Counted from the first letter of the stretch, positions 9,827 to 18,688 are shown. The stretch is 64,000 bases of DNA from Treponema sp. (GCA_009782555.1 WRIV01000001.1:155347-219346); one strand, 5' to 3'. The notes: generated from the letters alone by a model not told the origin. Translations and numbers: made by a program.

Positions 9827-10840
9827 TTACTGATACATAATCAGGTAAGGCCGGGGGATTAGATCATTCACTTCCTGGGGAGATAGGAGGGGATCATCGT
9901 AGCCCGCACCGGGGATGTTAAAGTTGTAAAACAGCTTAAAACCCTTGACGGGCATATTCTTTGCCAGGGCATTGTAGGCATAAGTGCTGCGTTTAAGGGG
10001 GGGGCTGCCGAAACCATCGGCGCAGTGAACCAGGATCACGTTTTGATACCCGGTCCGGACATTGTTTCTGTCCTCTATCATATTGTAATGAAACTGATGT
10101 ATTACCAGCATTCGTTCCCCCGGCAGGCGGTGCTTTTTCAGATATTCAGACATAATTTCCTGGGTCTGGTTTATTTCTTCGGCGTTAACGCTGCCGATAT
10201 ATTTCATCGGTTTGTCGGTGCGCCATTCCGGATCCAAGGCCAGATGAACATTGGGATAGTGCAGATAGGGCAGCATTGTTTTTAGGGAATCAATAGGATC
10301 ATGGCGGCCAATTTGGTGATCGATAAAAATGAGCATATTGCGTTCCAGAGCAAAGCGAATATATGTTTGAAGCACCGCATCGGAAATATAGCCTATGTTC
10401 CCTCCTGGTTGTACGGTGCCATAGATGATGTAAAAAGCCTTGCAGACCCCCCGTTGGCCGTTTACTTCGTTGTATTCCGCCGCCAAAGCATTAAGGCGGG
10501 TGTTAAGATCATCCAGTTCATATCTGCCCAGGATTCCCATATTCTGCGAAAGGGGATGACCGTAAAAGGCGATGATGTCATTATTCAGAATGAGGGGCCG
10601 TATCCGGCTTTGAAGCCAGATACGGTTTTCCAATTCCGTTGCCGCCCAGTAGGGTTTGGCCCCTTCTCTAAACAGCCATTCACGATACTGAGCAGTATAA
10701 TATAACGCAGGAAAAGGATCGGAATATTTCCTGTCAATAGCGGCTTGAGAAGGATCGGTCCCGGCACTGAGCAAAAACAAGGACAAACAGAGAACCGGCA
10801 AAGGCGGCTTTGCTAACAAAGCCTTGAATAAACGGATCAT
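9827..10840 (-). CDS. Secreted protein of unknown function
   Basis: Not confidently recognised. A signal peptide covers about residues 1-33 if translation starts at 10840 (MIRLFKALL..., cleavage near SQA). An in-frame ATG at 10876 would lie only 20 bases from the divergent gene, so I prefer the later one. The mature part of about 305 residues has alternating strands and helices, with short acidic motifs such as FIDHQIGRHDP and LALDPEWR at strand ends, reminiscent of a TIM-barrel hydrolase active-site arrangement. That fold is a guess. Confidence 0.7.
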   Translation of the reverse strand: MIRLFKALLAKPPLPVLCLSLFLLSAGTDPSQAAIDRKYSDPFPALYYTAQYREWLFREGAKPYWAATELENRIWLQSRIRPLILNNDIIAFYGHPLSQNMGILGRYELDDLNTRLNALAAEYNEVNGQRGVCKAFYIIYGTVQPGGNIGYISDAVLQTYIRFALERNMLIFIDHQIGRHDPIDSLKTMLPYLHYPNVHLALDPEWRTDKPMKYIGSVNAEEINQTQEIMSEYLKKHRLPGERMLVIHQFHYNMIEDRNNVRTGYQNVILVHCADGFGSPPLKRSTYAYNALAKNMPVKGFKLFYNFNIPGAGYDDPLLSPQEVNDLIPRPYLIMYQ

Positions 10841-10896
10841 TCTGTATTGACTATCGGCATAATAGAGGTCTGCCATAATATCGGGTATAATGACTT

Positions 10897-11712
10897 ATGA
10901 CTAACGACAAGCTAAAGAAGATTCTCCTTTCGATAACAGATGCCCCTCTTGAGTTTTCTGTAATCCTGTCGGGGAAAAAAAGCAGCAAGGTAAACGGGAT
11001 TTATAAAACCGATACCAGGGAAATTGTCCTTCATAACCGCAATTTTTCCAGCGATGCCACAGGAGAAAACCTTCTTGTCTATACGGCGATTCATGAATAT
11101 GCCCATCACCTTCATTGCTGCGCCCGCGGGGGGAACCTTTCTTCCAAGGCGCACACTTCCGAATTCTGGGCAATATTCCACGAGCTTCTGGAAAAGGCTG
11201 AAAAAAAGAACATCTACCAGAATGTCTTTACCAACTCACCTGAACTGGAAAAACTGACGATCTCCATTAAAAAGAAATTCCTGGAAGAAAACGGCAGCCT
11301 GGTAAAAGAACTGGGAAAGCAGCTTCTTAAAGCCAGCGACCTGTGTGATAAAATAGGGGGCCGTTTTGAAGATTATGTAGACAGGGTGCTGCGAATCCCA
11401 AAAATCGCCGCCCATACGGCAATAAAAATGTTCCAGTACGATCTTGACCCAAGCCTTGGGGCGGATAATATGCGCTACCTGGCTGGTATCCGCAGCGAAG
11501 AAGATCGCAGCGGCGCACAAAAAGCCCTCCTTGCGGGAAAAAGCCCCGATTCGGTAAAGACCGCCCTTAAAACCCGAAGCGCTTCTACACTAACCCAAAG
11601 TGAAGAAGACCAAAAAGAGCGGCTGGAAAAAGAAAAAGTCCGGATTGAACGAACAATCGGCACATTAAAAACTCGTCTTAAAGAAGTGGAAGAAGCGCTG
11701 AAAAAAATTTAA
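10897..11712 (+). CDS. HEXXH-motif putative zinc metallopeptidase-like protein with coiled-coil tail
   Basis: 271 residues without a signal peptide. Residues about 60-75 contain HEYAHHLHCC, an HEXXH zinc-binding motif preceded by a hydrophobic strand (LLVYTAI), as in minimal metallopeptidases; a third ligand is not obvious. The last 45 residues form a charged coiled coil. TATAAT at 10886-10891 lies 5 bases before the ATG and there is no Shine-Dalgarno, suggesting a leaderless message. Function unknown. Confidence 0.7.
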   Translation: MTNDKLKKILLSITDAPLEFSVILSGKKSSKVNGIYKTDTREIVLHNRNFSSDATGENLLVYTAIHEYAHHLHCCARGGNLSSKAHTSEFWAIFHELLEKAEKKNIYQNVFTNSPELEKLTISIKKKFLEENGSLVKELGKQLLKASDLCDKIGGRFEDYVDRVLRIPKIAAHTAIKMFQYDLDPSLGADNMRYLAGIRSEEDRSGAQKALLAGKSPDSVKTALKTRSASTLTQSEEDQKERLEKEKVRIERTIGTLKTRLKEVEEALKKI

Positions 11713-11714
11713 CA

Positions 11715-12551
11715 TCAATCCACAAATCCCATTTTTTCCATCACAAGAACAGCTGCTGCAATACAGGCTGTTTCGGTGCGGAGCGCCCTTTGCCCCAGGC
11801 TTAAGCGGGTAAAACCTGCGCTTTCCAGGAGTTCACGTTCCCTATCACTCCAGCCTCGCTCCGAACCAACTGCCAGAACCACTTCTGTATCTTTTTGTAA
11901 CACCTCCAACTGCGAAAAACTTCGCTGTGGCCTTACATTATCCGCCGCTAACAAAACAACATTTGGCACTTTACCCCCGCCATGGATGGCGGGTGGTTTG
12001 ATGCATGGAGTTTGTGAAACAAACTCCGCAGATGGATTTGACAGGATCAAATCCATCTGTACCCACTTATTAAGGCTTTGATATACTGCCAATTCTGGAA
12101 GCCGGGTATCGCGAGCCTGGACAGCCCCTTCTATTAATGCAGAGCGGGCGCCGCCGTCATCGAGCAATTTTGTATTCCGGTAACTTTTTTCTCCCAGTTC
12201 GGTACCCAGCAGATCCACCGATGCCAAGCCAAGGCTGGCACAGTCCCGCAGCAGCCGTTTAAGCTGGATGGGCCGGGGAAAGCCTACTCCAAGGCGCAGG
12301 GGTGTCCGGGGCGGGGGATCCGTTTCCAAGGTAAGGCTTATATGCAGTCCATTGGCGGTTATTTTTGTTATTTTCCCGGTTCCCAGTTTTCCTTCCAGAA
12401 CGCCGGCATCAAAAGTATCTCCTTCTTTTTTGTGCAATACTTTAAGTAGATGTACTGTCCTTTGATCCCTGCGGGGAAGAAAGGCATAGTCCTGTCCGGC
12501 AGAAGTATCCAGCGGGCGTAATTCTGTATCGAAAAAAAAGATCAAGTTCAC
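11715..12551 (-). CDS. rsmE: 16S rRNA m3U1498 methyltransferase RsmE, with in-frame palindromic insert
   Basis: SPOUT-family methyltransferase that modifies U1498 of 16S rRNA. N-terminal PUA-like domain, then the knotted SAM-binding domain with the diagnostic tail AVGSERGWSDRERELLESAGF...LGQRALRTETA. The frame is open to 12689 but that would overlap the upstream gene; the GTG at 12551 gives the usual N-terminus (VNLIFFF). About 26 extra residues (from QMDLILSNPS to AIHGG) sit after NKW, exactly where the DNA forms three consecutive hairpins. The insert lies between conserved elements, so the enzyme may still work. Confidence 0.92.
   Translation of the reverse strand: MNLIFFFDTELRPLDTSAGQDYAFLPRRDQRTVHLLKVLHKKEGDTFDAGVLEGKLGTGKITKITANGLHISLTLETDPPPRTPLRLGVGFPRPIQLKRLLRDCASLGLASVDLLGTELGEKSYRNTKLLDDGGARSALIEGAVQARDTRLPELAVYQSLNKWVQMDLILSNPSAEFVSQTPCIKPPAIHGGGKVPNVVLLAADNVRPQRSFSQLEVLQKDTEVVLAVGSERGWSDRERELLESAGFTRLSLGQRALRTETACIAAAVLVMEKMGFVD
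11976..12059. repeat. Three-hairpin palindromic element inserted in frame in rsmE
   Basis: Three perfect inverted repeats in a row within 84 bases (28 codons): CCCGCCAT-GG-ATGGCGGG (11976-11993), GGAGTTTG-N5-CAAACTCC (12007-12027) and a 13-bp stem at 12029-12041 / 12047-12059 with a 5-base loop. Together they encode the extra segment of RsmE. The structure resembles the protein-coding palindromic elements known from Rickettsia; whether copies exist elsewhere in this genome cannot be seen here. Confidence 0.75.
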
Positions 12552-12567
12552 CGCATTAGTATTGTTT

Positions 12568-13590
12568 TTACAGCCAGTGTCCAATATAACTGAATTTTTT
12601 GGTATGCCAGATTTTTCTGTCTTCGAATTCTCCCGCAGAAATAAAACTATCTTCCAGAGCCTTTGGGATTGTACCGTCAGGAAGATCACCGGAAATAGTC
12701 AGTCGTCCTGGTTCGGCCTTTTTGGTTCCCAGGTGAAAAACAAAATTTACCGCATCGGATACCACCGTCCCAGTTCTTCCTGGAGGACTATAGCTTACTG
12801 ATCCAAAATGAAGGGCAAAAACATAATTGGCCGGGATAGTCAGATCCAAAGTTTCCACCGCCAGCAGGGGGACAGAAACAAGCATCCGCATACAGGCAAT
12901 AACCGCGGCTTCGGCGTTTTTTATCTTTGGGGGAAGAAGAAAGAGGCAGTCTCTGGCGGTGTCCATCCAGAGAAGTCCCTCTCCTTCCTGAAAGTGTTGG
13001 TGCAGGTAAGCCAGGAGCCGCTGGTGCATCTGGGTATAGATCTTTTCTCCAAGCCGGGAATTCAAGGCCATTTTTCCCTGGAGGGAACAATACAACAAGT
13101 AAAAGGGCATGGTCTTCCCTGGCTGCATATTCTTCCAGCCGGGAAAGGGACTTCCGGCTGGAATCTTGATCCCTGTTTTGGGAAGTCCCGCCGCCCCGGT
13201 TCCTTTGGAATCTTTTGGATCCCCCTTTATTGTTCCGTCGTCTGTGGGCCGCCATGCGGCGGCAGCCTTTATCCGCTTTAGATCAATGCTTTTGTTTTTA
13301 AAGAAACCGGGGCCCAGATAATCGGAGGCTCCTTCAAAAAACAGTGCCGCAGGATCATTGATGTCTCCCCTGGGATCAATGATTCCCCAGGGCGTATCTT
13401 TACACCGCTTTTTAAGCTGGGTCAGGATTTTTTTTTGATCCGCTGCGGCAATTCCCGAAACATCAAGGTAGGATATGTCTCCATTTTTTTGGGTATGTTT
13501 GGACAACGCCGCCATTCCTGAGAATTCGGCGTTTTTTGAAAAAGCAGTTTTTAAGGCGGCTTCTTTTTTTGTAAAAATATAAACGCTCAT
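12568..13590 (-). CDS. Protein with degenerate nucleotide-cyclase-like C-terminal domain
   Basis: 340 residues, cytoplasmic. N-terminal 110 residues resemble a small regulatory domain (SYLDVSGI, WGIIDPRGD). A low-complexity Pro/Gly/Lys-rich linker at about 110-160 overlaps inverted repeats in the DNA. Residues 165-330 resemble a class III cyclase fold (QGKMALNSRLGEKIY, ARDCLFLLPP, FALHFGSVSYS) without clear metal-binding aspartates, so it is probably not catalytic. It follows the related gene at 13615 in the same direction. Confidence 0.6.
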   Translation of the reverse strand: MSVYIFTKKEAALKTAFSKNAEFSGMAALSKHTQKNGDISYLDVSGIAAADQKKILTQLKKRCKDTPWGIIDPRGDINDPAALFFEGASDYLGPGFFKNKSIDLKRIKAAAAWRPTDDGTIKGDPKDSKGTGAAGLPKTGIKIPAGSPFPGWKNMQPGKTMPFYLLYCSLQGKMALNSRLGEKIYTQMHQRLLAYLHQHFQEGEGLLWMDTARDCLFLLPPKIKNAEAAVIACMRMLVSVPLLAVETLDLTIPANYVFALHFGSVSYSPPGRTGTVVSDAVNFVFHLGTKKAEPGRLTISGDLPDGTIPKALEDSFISAGEFEDRKIWHTKKFSYIGHWL

Positions 13591-13614
13591 GTACAGCTCC
13601 GTTCTGTTAGGACG

Positions 13615-14541
13615 TTATCCATTTTCCTGTTTTATTTGATAAACCCGGTATTTATCGGCAGAGATAACTTTTGTAGTGCTAAGGATGTTAAGCAAAAGCT
13701 GGGACTGTATGGCTACCAAGTTTTCGGAAATTACCATGGAATTGGGAACCGCTGCCTTTGATTCCAGAGTTATAGCTTTCCTCACCAAATCGGCCCTTAA
13801 ACATTCTGTTTCGCTGTTTGAATAAACGATCGATCCCGAATGAACAGAAAGGCGTATCTTGATTTCAGAATTCAGGGGATTACCTATTTTATTGTACACA
13901 AACATTTCGTTTAGAATTTCCATTCCCGCCCAGATCACCATATTACTGTAGTTGCCCAGCATAAATGCTGCCAGGGCGCCGTCTCCTTCCCAGGACCATA
14001 GCCTGCCCAGCCGGGAAACCACTGCCTTGGTAACGATTTTTCTTAAATCGCCATAGGCTTTGTCAATTAGCTGTTTTGAATTTTCCTTGACAAGGATCGA
14101 GTTTCCCGCAATGTCCAGCCGCAGCACCGCCATCTGCCGTTCATCGCCTTCTAGAAGACGGCCCCAATTCCGGGTGATTCGTTCCCGCTGATTTTCAAAA
14201 AACTGGCCCGTAGTTTTGTCAAAGCTATACCCTGCCTTAATTACATCGTCTATTACATCATCCAAACCCCGCAGGCTTTGGCGGCGGCCCATGTAACCTT
14301 CGGTATTCACCCGGTTCAGCAATTCAACAAAATCTATATAGTATCCTTCGTGCAGTATATCTGTAACAATCCGACTGGCTGCATCCTGGTTGTCTATGGG
14401 ATGACCTTTTGGATAGCCGCTTCTTTTATAAATGTCATAACCCGGAAGGACCATTCCAGCAAAACGGACCATATCCGGTACCGAAAAGGATGAGTACAAA
14501 CACCTGCGGCAGAATCTGGGAGAAAAATTGGCATTACCCAT
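13615..14541 (-). CDS. Adenylate/guanylate cyclase-like protein
   Basis: 308 residues. An N-terminal region with a Cys pair (RFCRRC) and helices is followed by a class III nucleotide cyclase-type domain from about residue 135: LRLDIAGNS supplies the first metal-binding Asp, SWEGDGALAAFM the second, and IRLSVHSGSIVYS matches the cyclase strand-turn after it. The base-recognition residues are not obvious, so activity is uncertain; related spirochaete proteins are annotated as cyclases or as non-catalytic homologues. It pairs with the more degenerate gene downstream. Confidence 0.65.
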   Translation of the reverse strand: MGNANFSPRFCRRCLYSSFSVPDMVRFAGMVLPGYDIYKRSGYPKGHPIDNQDAASRIVTDILHEGYYIDFVELLNRVNTEGYMGRRQSLRGLDDVIDDVIKAGYSFDKTTGQFFENQRERITRNWGRLLEGDERQMAVLRLDIAGNSILVKENSKQLIDKAYGDLRKIVTKAVVSRLGRLWSWEGDGALAAFMLGNYSNMVIWAGMEILNEMFVYNKIGNPLNSEIKIRLSVHSGSIVYSNSETECLRADLVRKAITLESKAAVPNSMVISENLVAIQSQLLLNILSTTKVISADKYRVYQIKQENG

Positions 14542-14570
14542 GAAGGTAAGTTTACCATAGAAAGGAAAAA

Positions 14571-15704
14571 ATGTATAGTACGATGGTGAAGAAGATGAGT
14601 TCTTTTTTTCTTACTATTTTGCCTTCTCTTTTTTCGGCGGCGTTTATTGCTGCGGCACTGCCGCTTTTTTCCGGCTGCTATACCCTTAAACAGGGAACAA
14701 CCCTGCTAGGGTATCTGGGAAAAGCCGTACCTCTGGAAAAACTGGCGGACTACAGTGAAACGGGAAGTGATACGTCAGTTCAAACTTTTGTAGAGCGGAT
14801 AGAGGACATACGCCGTTTTTCCATGGAAGAGCTGGGTTTAAAGACAGGTAAAAATTATGCCAGTTATGTTGAACTGGATAGGAATTATCTGGCCGCAGTG
14901 GTTTCCGCCTGTGCGGCAGATTCCTTTACCCGCCATGAATGGCGTTTCCCTGTGGTGGGGACCGTACCTTACAAGGGTTTTTTTGATCCAAAAGATGCAC
15001 AGAAGGAAGCGGCAAAACTCAAGACAAAGGGACTGGATGTGTGGATTAGAGGCGTGGATGCTTTTAGCACCCTGGGCTGGTTTAAGGATCCTCTTTATTC
15101 GTACATGAAAAACTATACCGATTATCAGCTGGCTGATCTTATCATTCATGAATTGCTTCACGCCACGGTATTTATAAAAGGCAGAGTTCAGTTTAATGAG
15201 CAGTTAGCGAATTTTACCGGTACCCTGGGTGCCCGGCTCTATATAGAAAAACGTTTTGGCCTTGATTCTGAAGAATACCTTTCCATAGACAGCGAATCCG
15301 CCGACTATCGTTCTTACCGGGAATTTATAACGGAATTAATTGCCGAACTGGAAACGATGTATACCAGGAAAAATTTAAGCATGGAAGAAAAACTTCTGGA
15401 GAAAGAACGGATCATAAAAACGGCTCAGGATCGGTTTGAAACAGAATACGAAAACCGTTTTCAAAGCAAACACTACCGTGGCTTTTCCAAACTGCCGGTG
15501 AACAACGCGTACCTGGATTTGTACCGGCTCTACCACGAAGAAGATAATTTTTTTGAGGACCTTTTTAAAACAATTCCAGGAGATAACCTGTTCAAACTAC
15601 ATTCCCTTATTGAAGTTGCCGCTTCCCTTAATTCCCGCGAAGCGCGGAAGGATCCCTGGAATGCACTAAAGACGGAACTCGCTCTCCGGTTTGATCAAAT
15701 ATAA
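14571..15704 (+). CDS. Predicted lipoprotein aminopeptidase (PF10023-like)
   Basis: 377-residue lipoprotein (signal anchor then FSGCYTL lipobox) of the family annotated as predicted aminopeptidase. Key features are YLGKAVPLEKL near the N-terminus, WFKDPLYSYM, and the zinc-binding helix IIHELLHATVFIKG with a downstream Glu (FNEQLANFTG), matching an HEXXH-plus-Glu metallopeptidase. AAAGGA precedes the ATG at 14571. It should act in the periplasm. Activity is predicted only. Confidence 0.85.
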   Translation: MYSTMVKKMSSFFLTILPSLFSAAFIAAALPLFSGCYTLKQGTTLLGYLGKAVPLEKLADYSETGSDTSVQTFVERIEDIRRFSMEELGLKTGKNYASYVELDRNYLAAVVSACAADSFTRHEWRFPVVGTVPYKGFFDPKDAQKEAAKLKTKGLDVWIRGVDAFSTLGWFKDPLYSYMKNYTDYQLADLIIHELLHATVFIKGRVQFNEQLANFTGTLGARLYIEKRFGLDSEEYLSIDSESADYRSYREFITELIAELETMYTRKNLSMEEKLLEKERIIKTAQDRFETEYENRFQSKHYRGFSKLPVNNAYLDLYRLYHEEDNFFEDLFKTIPGDNLFKLHSLIEVAASLNSREARKDPWNALKTELALRFDQI

Positions 15705-15708
15705 CATA

Positions 15709-15737
15709 TTGACCCGATTCCTTTACAACGGTATAGT
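15709..15737 (+). promoter_or_regulatory. Sigma-70-type promoter immediately before a GTG start
   Basis: TTGACC at 15709-15714, 17-base spacer, TATAGT at 15732-15737, then only 6 bases to the GTG at 15744. The predicted transcription start coincides with the start codon, so the message is probably leaderless. Confidence 0.7.
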
Positions 15738-15743
15738 TCTGAT

Positions 15744-17306
15744 GTGAACAAGGTTCTAAAAGAAAAAATAATGGAAGCCTTTTCTTCGGTTCTCCCGATT
15801 ACAATAATTGTTTTAATAGTCAGCGTAATTCTGCCCAACTCCATGGCTTCGGGGACTATTTTAATGTTCCTGGCTGGATCGGTGATGCTTGTGGTCGGCA
15901 TGGGTTTTTTTACCATGGGGGCGGATATGGCCATGATGCCCATGGGAGAAGGTATGGGCATTCAGCTTACCAAAAGTTCAAAGCTGGCACTTATTATCCT
16001 TGGTTGTTTTGTGATGGGAGCAATTATCACTGTTGCCGAGCCGGACTTGCAGGTACTGGCATTGCAGGTCCCTTCCATTCCGAACGACAAACTGGTTTTT
16101 ACTGTTGCAGGAGGAGTTGGATTATTCCTGGTCATCGCCATATTGCGGCCTCTTATTAAGATCCGGCTTTCGACTTTGCTGATATTTTTTTATCTCATAA
16201 CTTTTGGATTGGTCTGTTTTGCCCCCAATACCTTTATTCCCGTGGCCTTTGACTCCGGCGGCGTTACCACAGGCCCCATTACGGTCCCCTTTATCCTGGC
16301 CATGGGATCGGGCGTGGCCTCCATTAGGAGCGACAAAGATTCTTTAGATGACAGCTTTGGCCTGGTGGCCCTGTGCAGTGTGGGACCTATTTTGGCGGTA
16401 CTCCTTTTGGGTATTTTCTACGGGCCGCAGTCTGCAGAAGTGAAACCTCACATTGTCCTTGAAGCACCCACTTCCCAGGCTGTGGTAAAGCATTTTACCG
16501 ATAAACTTCCCGAATTTTTTGTGGATGTGTCCAAGGCTTTGGGATCCATTGTATTTTTCTTTATTGTCCTTCAGCTTGTTTCCCGGCGGTACAAACGCCA
16601 CCAGCTTGGCCGTATCGCCATTGGTTTTCTTTACACAATGTTCGGCCTGGTGCTTTTTTTAACCGGGGTAAATGTAGGGTTTATTCCGGTGGGACACCTT
16701 CTGGGATTACAGTTGGCGGCATCGGAGTTTAAATGGGCTTTGGTTCCTCTTGGGGCATTGGTTGGCTACTTCATCGTAGCGGCAGAACCGGCGGTCCATG
16801 TACTTAACAAGCAGGTCGAGGAAATTTCTTCCGGGGCCATCACCGCAAAAATGATGAATAGGGGACTTGCCATTGGAATGGCTGCGGCGCTGACAATCAC
16901 CATGATACGCATTCTGCTGAGTATACCCATTATGTGGATTTTGATCCCCGGTTACATTTTTGCCATCGCCCTCACATTTTTTGTACCCCGGATTTTTACC
17001 GGTATCGCCTTTGATTCCGGCGGCGTATGTTCGGGTCCCATGAGTACCACCTTCCTTTTGCCCCTGGCGATGGGAACCTCCGAAGGAGCGGGCAGGCACA
17101 TGATGATTGACGCCTTCGGCATTGTAGCCATGGTTGCTATGACACCCTTAATCGTGATCCAGATGATGGGCCTTATTTACCAGTTCAGGACCAAAGAAGC
17201 CGCCGCCCTTACCCAAGCCCAGACCGCCGCCATCAGCGCCGTTTCTACCGGCGAAATTATTGATTGGGGGGAAATAACGGTTTTTGAGGGAGGAGGAAAT
17301 GGCTAA
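15744..17306 (+). CDS. DUF1538-family membrane protein (duplicated domain)
   Basis: 520-residue polytopic membrane protein of about 12 helices built from two copies of the DUF1538 domain: motifs GMGFFTMGAD, AEPDLQVL and FDSGGVTTGPITVPF in the first half recur as GVNVGFIPVGH, AEPAVHVL and FDSGGVCSGPMSTTF in the second. The repeated FDSGGV-GP loops suggest a transporter or channel with pseudo-twofold symmetry; substrate unknown. The next gene encodes a double P-II-like protein overlapping its end by 8 bases, so transport is probably gated by P-II-type sensing. GTG start, leaderless promoter. Confidence 0.88.
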   Translation: MNKVLKEKIMEAFSSVLPITIIVLIVSVILPNSMASGTILMFLAGSVMLVVGMGFFTMGADMAMMPMGEGMGIQLTKSSKLALIILGCFVMGAIITVAEPDLQVLALQVPSIPNDKLVFTVAGGVGLFLVIAILRPLIKIRLSTLLIFFYLITFGLVCFAPNTFIPVAFDSGGVTTGPITVPFILAMGSGVASIRSDKDSLDDSFGLVALCSVGPILAVLLLGIFYGPQSAEVKPHIVLEAPTSQAVVKHFTDKLPEFFVDVSKALGSIVFFFIVLQLVSRRYKRHQLGRIAIGFLYTMFGLVLFLTGVNVGFIPVGHLLGLQLAASEFKWALVPLGALVGYFIVAAEPAVHVLNKQVEEISSGAITAKMMNRGLAIGMAAALTITMIRILLSIPIMWILIPGYIFAIALTFFVPRIFTGIAFDSGGVCSGPMSTTFLLPLAMGTSEGAGRHMMIDAFGIVAMVAMTPLIVIQMMGLIYQFRTKEAAALTQAQTAAISAVSTGEIIDWGEITVFEGGGNG

Positions 17307-18087
17307 AAAATCCCTGCTTTCGAAGTTTTTTTCCAAACAGCCCATCCCACAACAAGATCCGGAGAAAGAGCAGAGAAAAATACCGGAACTAAAGATGATT
17401 TTTTTTATCGTTGACTGGAATCAGTACAAAGTCATTTCCAATCTGCTTGATGAAGAAAAAGTTCGTTTGCATTTTGTCAGCAAGGGAAAAGGAACCGCCA
17501 GTTCCGAAATCCTGGATTTGCTGGGCATCGGCGCCAGTGAAAAAGCGGTGGTGATCTGTCTGGAGCAGACGGTACTGGCGCCGGTGTTATTAAAGGAAGC
17601 GCGGAAAAAACTCGGCTTCCACAGAGCTGGCGCAGGTATTGCTTTTACGATACCCCTTTCGGGGATCAACAGTCCGATTTTGCAGGTTTTTAAACAGAGT
17701 ATTCATAAAAACGAAAAAATCGTCGGGGAGCCCAAAAATGCAGGCCCGGCAGTTGAGGGAGGAAACATGGCAGATCAATTTACCCACGATCTTATCATAT
17801 CCATTGTGAATCAGGGTTACAGCGATGAATTTATGAATACCGCCCGGGAAGCGGGGGCCAGCGGAGGCACGGTGCTGAACGCCAGGGGTCAGGCCCACGA
17901 AGGGACCGTTAAATTCTTTGGAGTTTCAATACAGGATGAAAAAGAAATAATTATTATCCTGGCCAGCCGGGAAAAGAAGATCCCCATCATGCGGGCGGTA
18001 TGCGATGCTCACGGTCTTAACAGCAAGGCCCAGGGAATTGTATTTTCCCTGCCGGTGGATAAGGTCCTGGGCCTAAGTGCTGAATAG
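17299..18087 (+). CDS. Double-domain P-II-like regulatory protein
   Basis: 262 residues with two tandem P-II-type ferredoxin-like domains (about 35-130 and 155-262), the second with DLIISIVNQGYSDEFMNTAREAGASGGTVLNARGQ, typical of the P-II family. The first lacks an obvious nucleotide-binding T-loop motif. The ATG at 17299 is preceded by GGAGGAG and is better than the upstream TTG at 17284. It overlaps the DUF1538 transporter gene and is presumably its soluble regulator, as P-II proteins control AmtB and related transporters. Confidence 0.85.
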   Translation: MAKKSLLSKFFSKQPIPQQDPEKEQRKIPELKMIFFIVDWNQYKVISNLLDEEKVRLHFVSKGKGTASSEILDLLGIGASEKAVVICLEQTVLAPVLLKEARKKLGFHRAGAGIAFTIPLSGINSPILQVFKQSIHKNEKIVGEPKNAGPAVEGGNMADQFTHDLIISIVNQGYSDEFMNTAREAGASGGTVLNARGQAHEGTVKFFGVSIQDEKEIIIILASREKKIPIMRAVCDAHGLNSKAQGIVFSLPVDKVLGLSAE

Positions 18088-18151
18088 CCCCTTGTTTTTT
18101 TTGGGTTTTTATTTTATTTTGTATTATTAATATTAATGATGGAGGATAATA

Positions 18152-18595
18152 ATGAAAAAAAATACTGTCATGGGGCTGCTTATTATTGCCTTGATCATCC
18201 TGGTAATTTCCGGATGCGGTTCTGCTCCGCCTCCTGCTTCCGATCCAGTTACAACGACTCAACAGCCAGAGGGAGGGAGTTTGATCCTCGAAGGAGCGGC
18301 TTACCACACAGTTGTCAGAGGCGATACCCTTGCTGATATTGCTGCCGTAAGATATGGCGGGTCGAATATGTATTTTTTCCCCCTTATCAGGCTTGCCAAT
18401 ACAAGCGAAGTTCCTGATCCCGATGTTATTGAAGTTGGACAGAGGCTGGTTGTACCCGATCTTCAGCGGAATCTGAACAACAACGGTGCCAAGGCTTTGC
18501 TCAAAAATGATATGCTTTCTGTTGCAAGACAGTATGAAAAACAAGGTAAACCGGCTGCTACTTCGAGGCTGAGAAACCTGGCAGACAAGATTTAA
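18152..18595 (+). CDS. LysM-domain lipoprotein
   Basis: 147 residues: signal peptide with lipobox ISGC, a Pro/Thr-rich spacer, and a LysM peptidoglycan-binding domain at about residues 50-108 (YHTVVRGDTLADIAAVRYG...VGQRLVVPDL). The C-terminal 40 residues are helical. It probably tethers to the cell wall. Good ribosome binding site (GGAGG) before the ATG; an intrinsic terminator follows at 18632. Confidence 0.85.
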   Translation: MKKNTVMGLLIIALIILVISGCGSAPPPASDPVTTTQQPEGGSLILEGAAYHTVVRGDTLADIAAVRYGGSNMYFFPLIRLANTSEVPDPDVIEVGQRLVVPDLQRNLNNNGAKALLKNDMLSVARQYEKQGKPAATSRLRNLADKI

Positions 18596-18631
18596 AGAAC
18601 AAGCCATTGTGAATTGATAAAGTCTCATGAT

Positions 18632-18667
18632 AAACCAGGTTATGTATTGAACATACCTGGTTTTTTG
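18632..18667 (+). terminator. Intrinsic terminator directly before metK
   Basis: Stem AAACCAGG / CCTGGTTT continued by TATGT / ACATA around a 5-base loop with one bulge, followed by six T. It ends only 10 bases before the metK Shine-Dalgarno (18677-18684), leaving no room for a downstream promoter. Confidence 0.8.
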
Positions 18668-18688
18668 TTCTTGATAAAGGAGGTCTTC

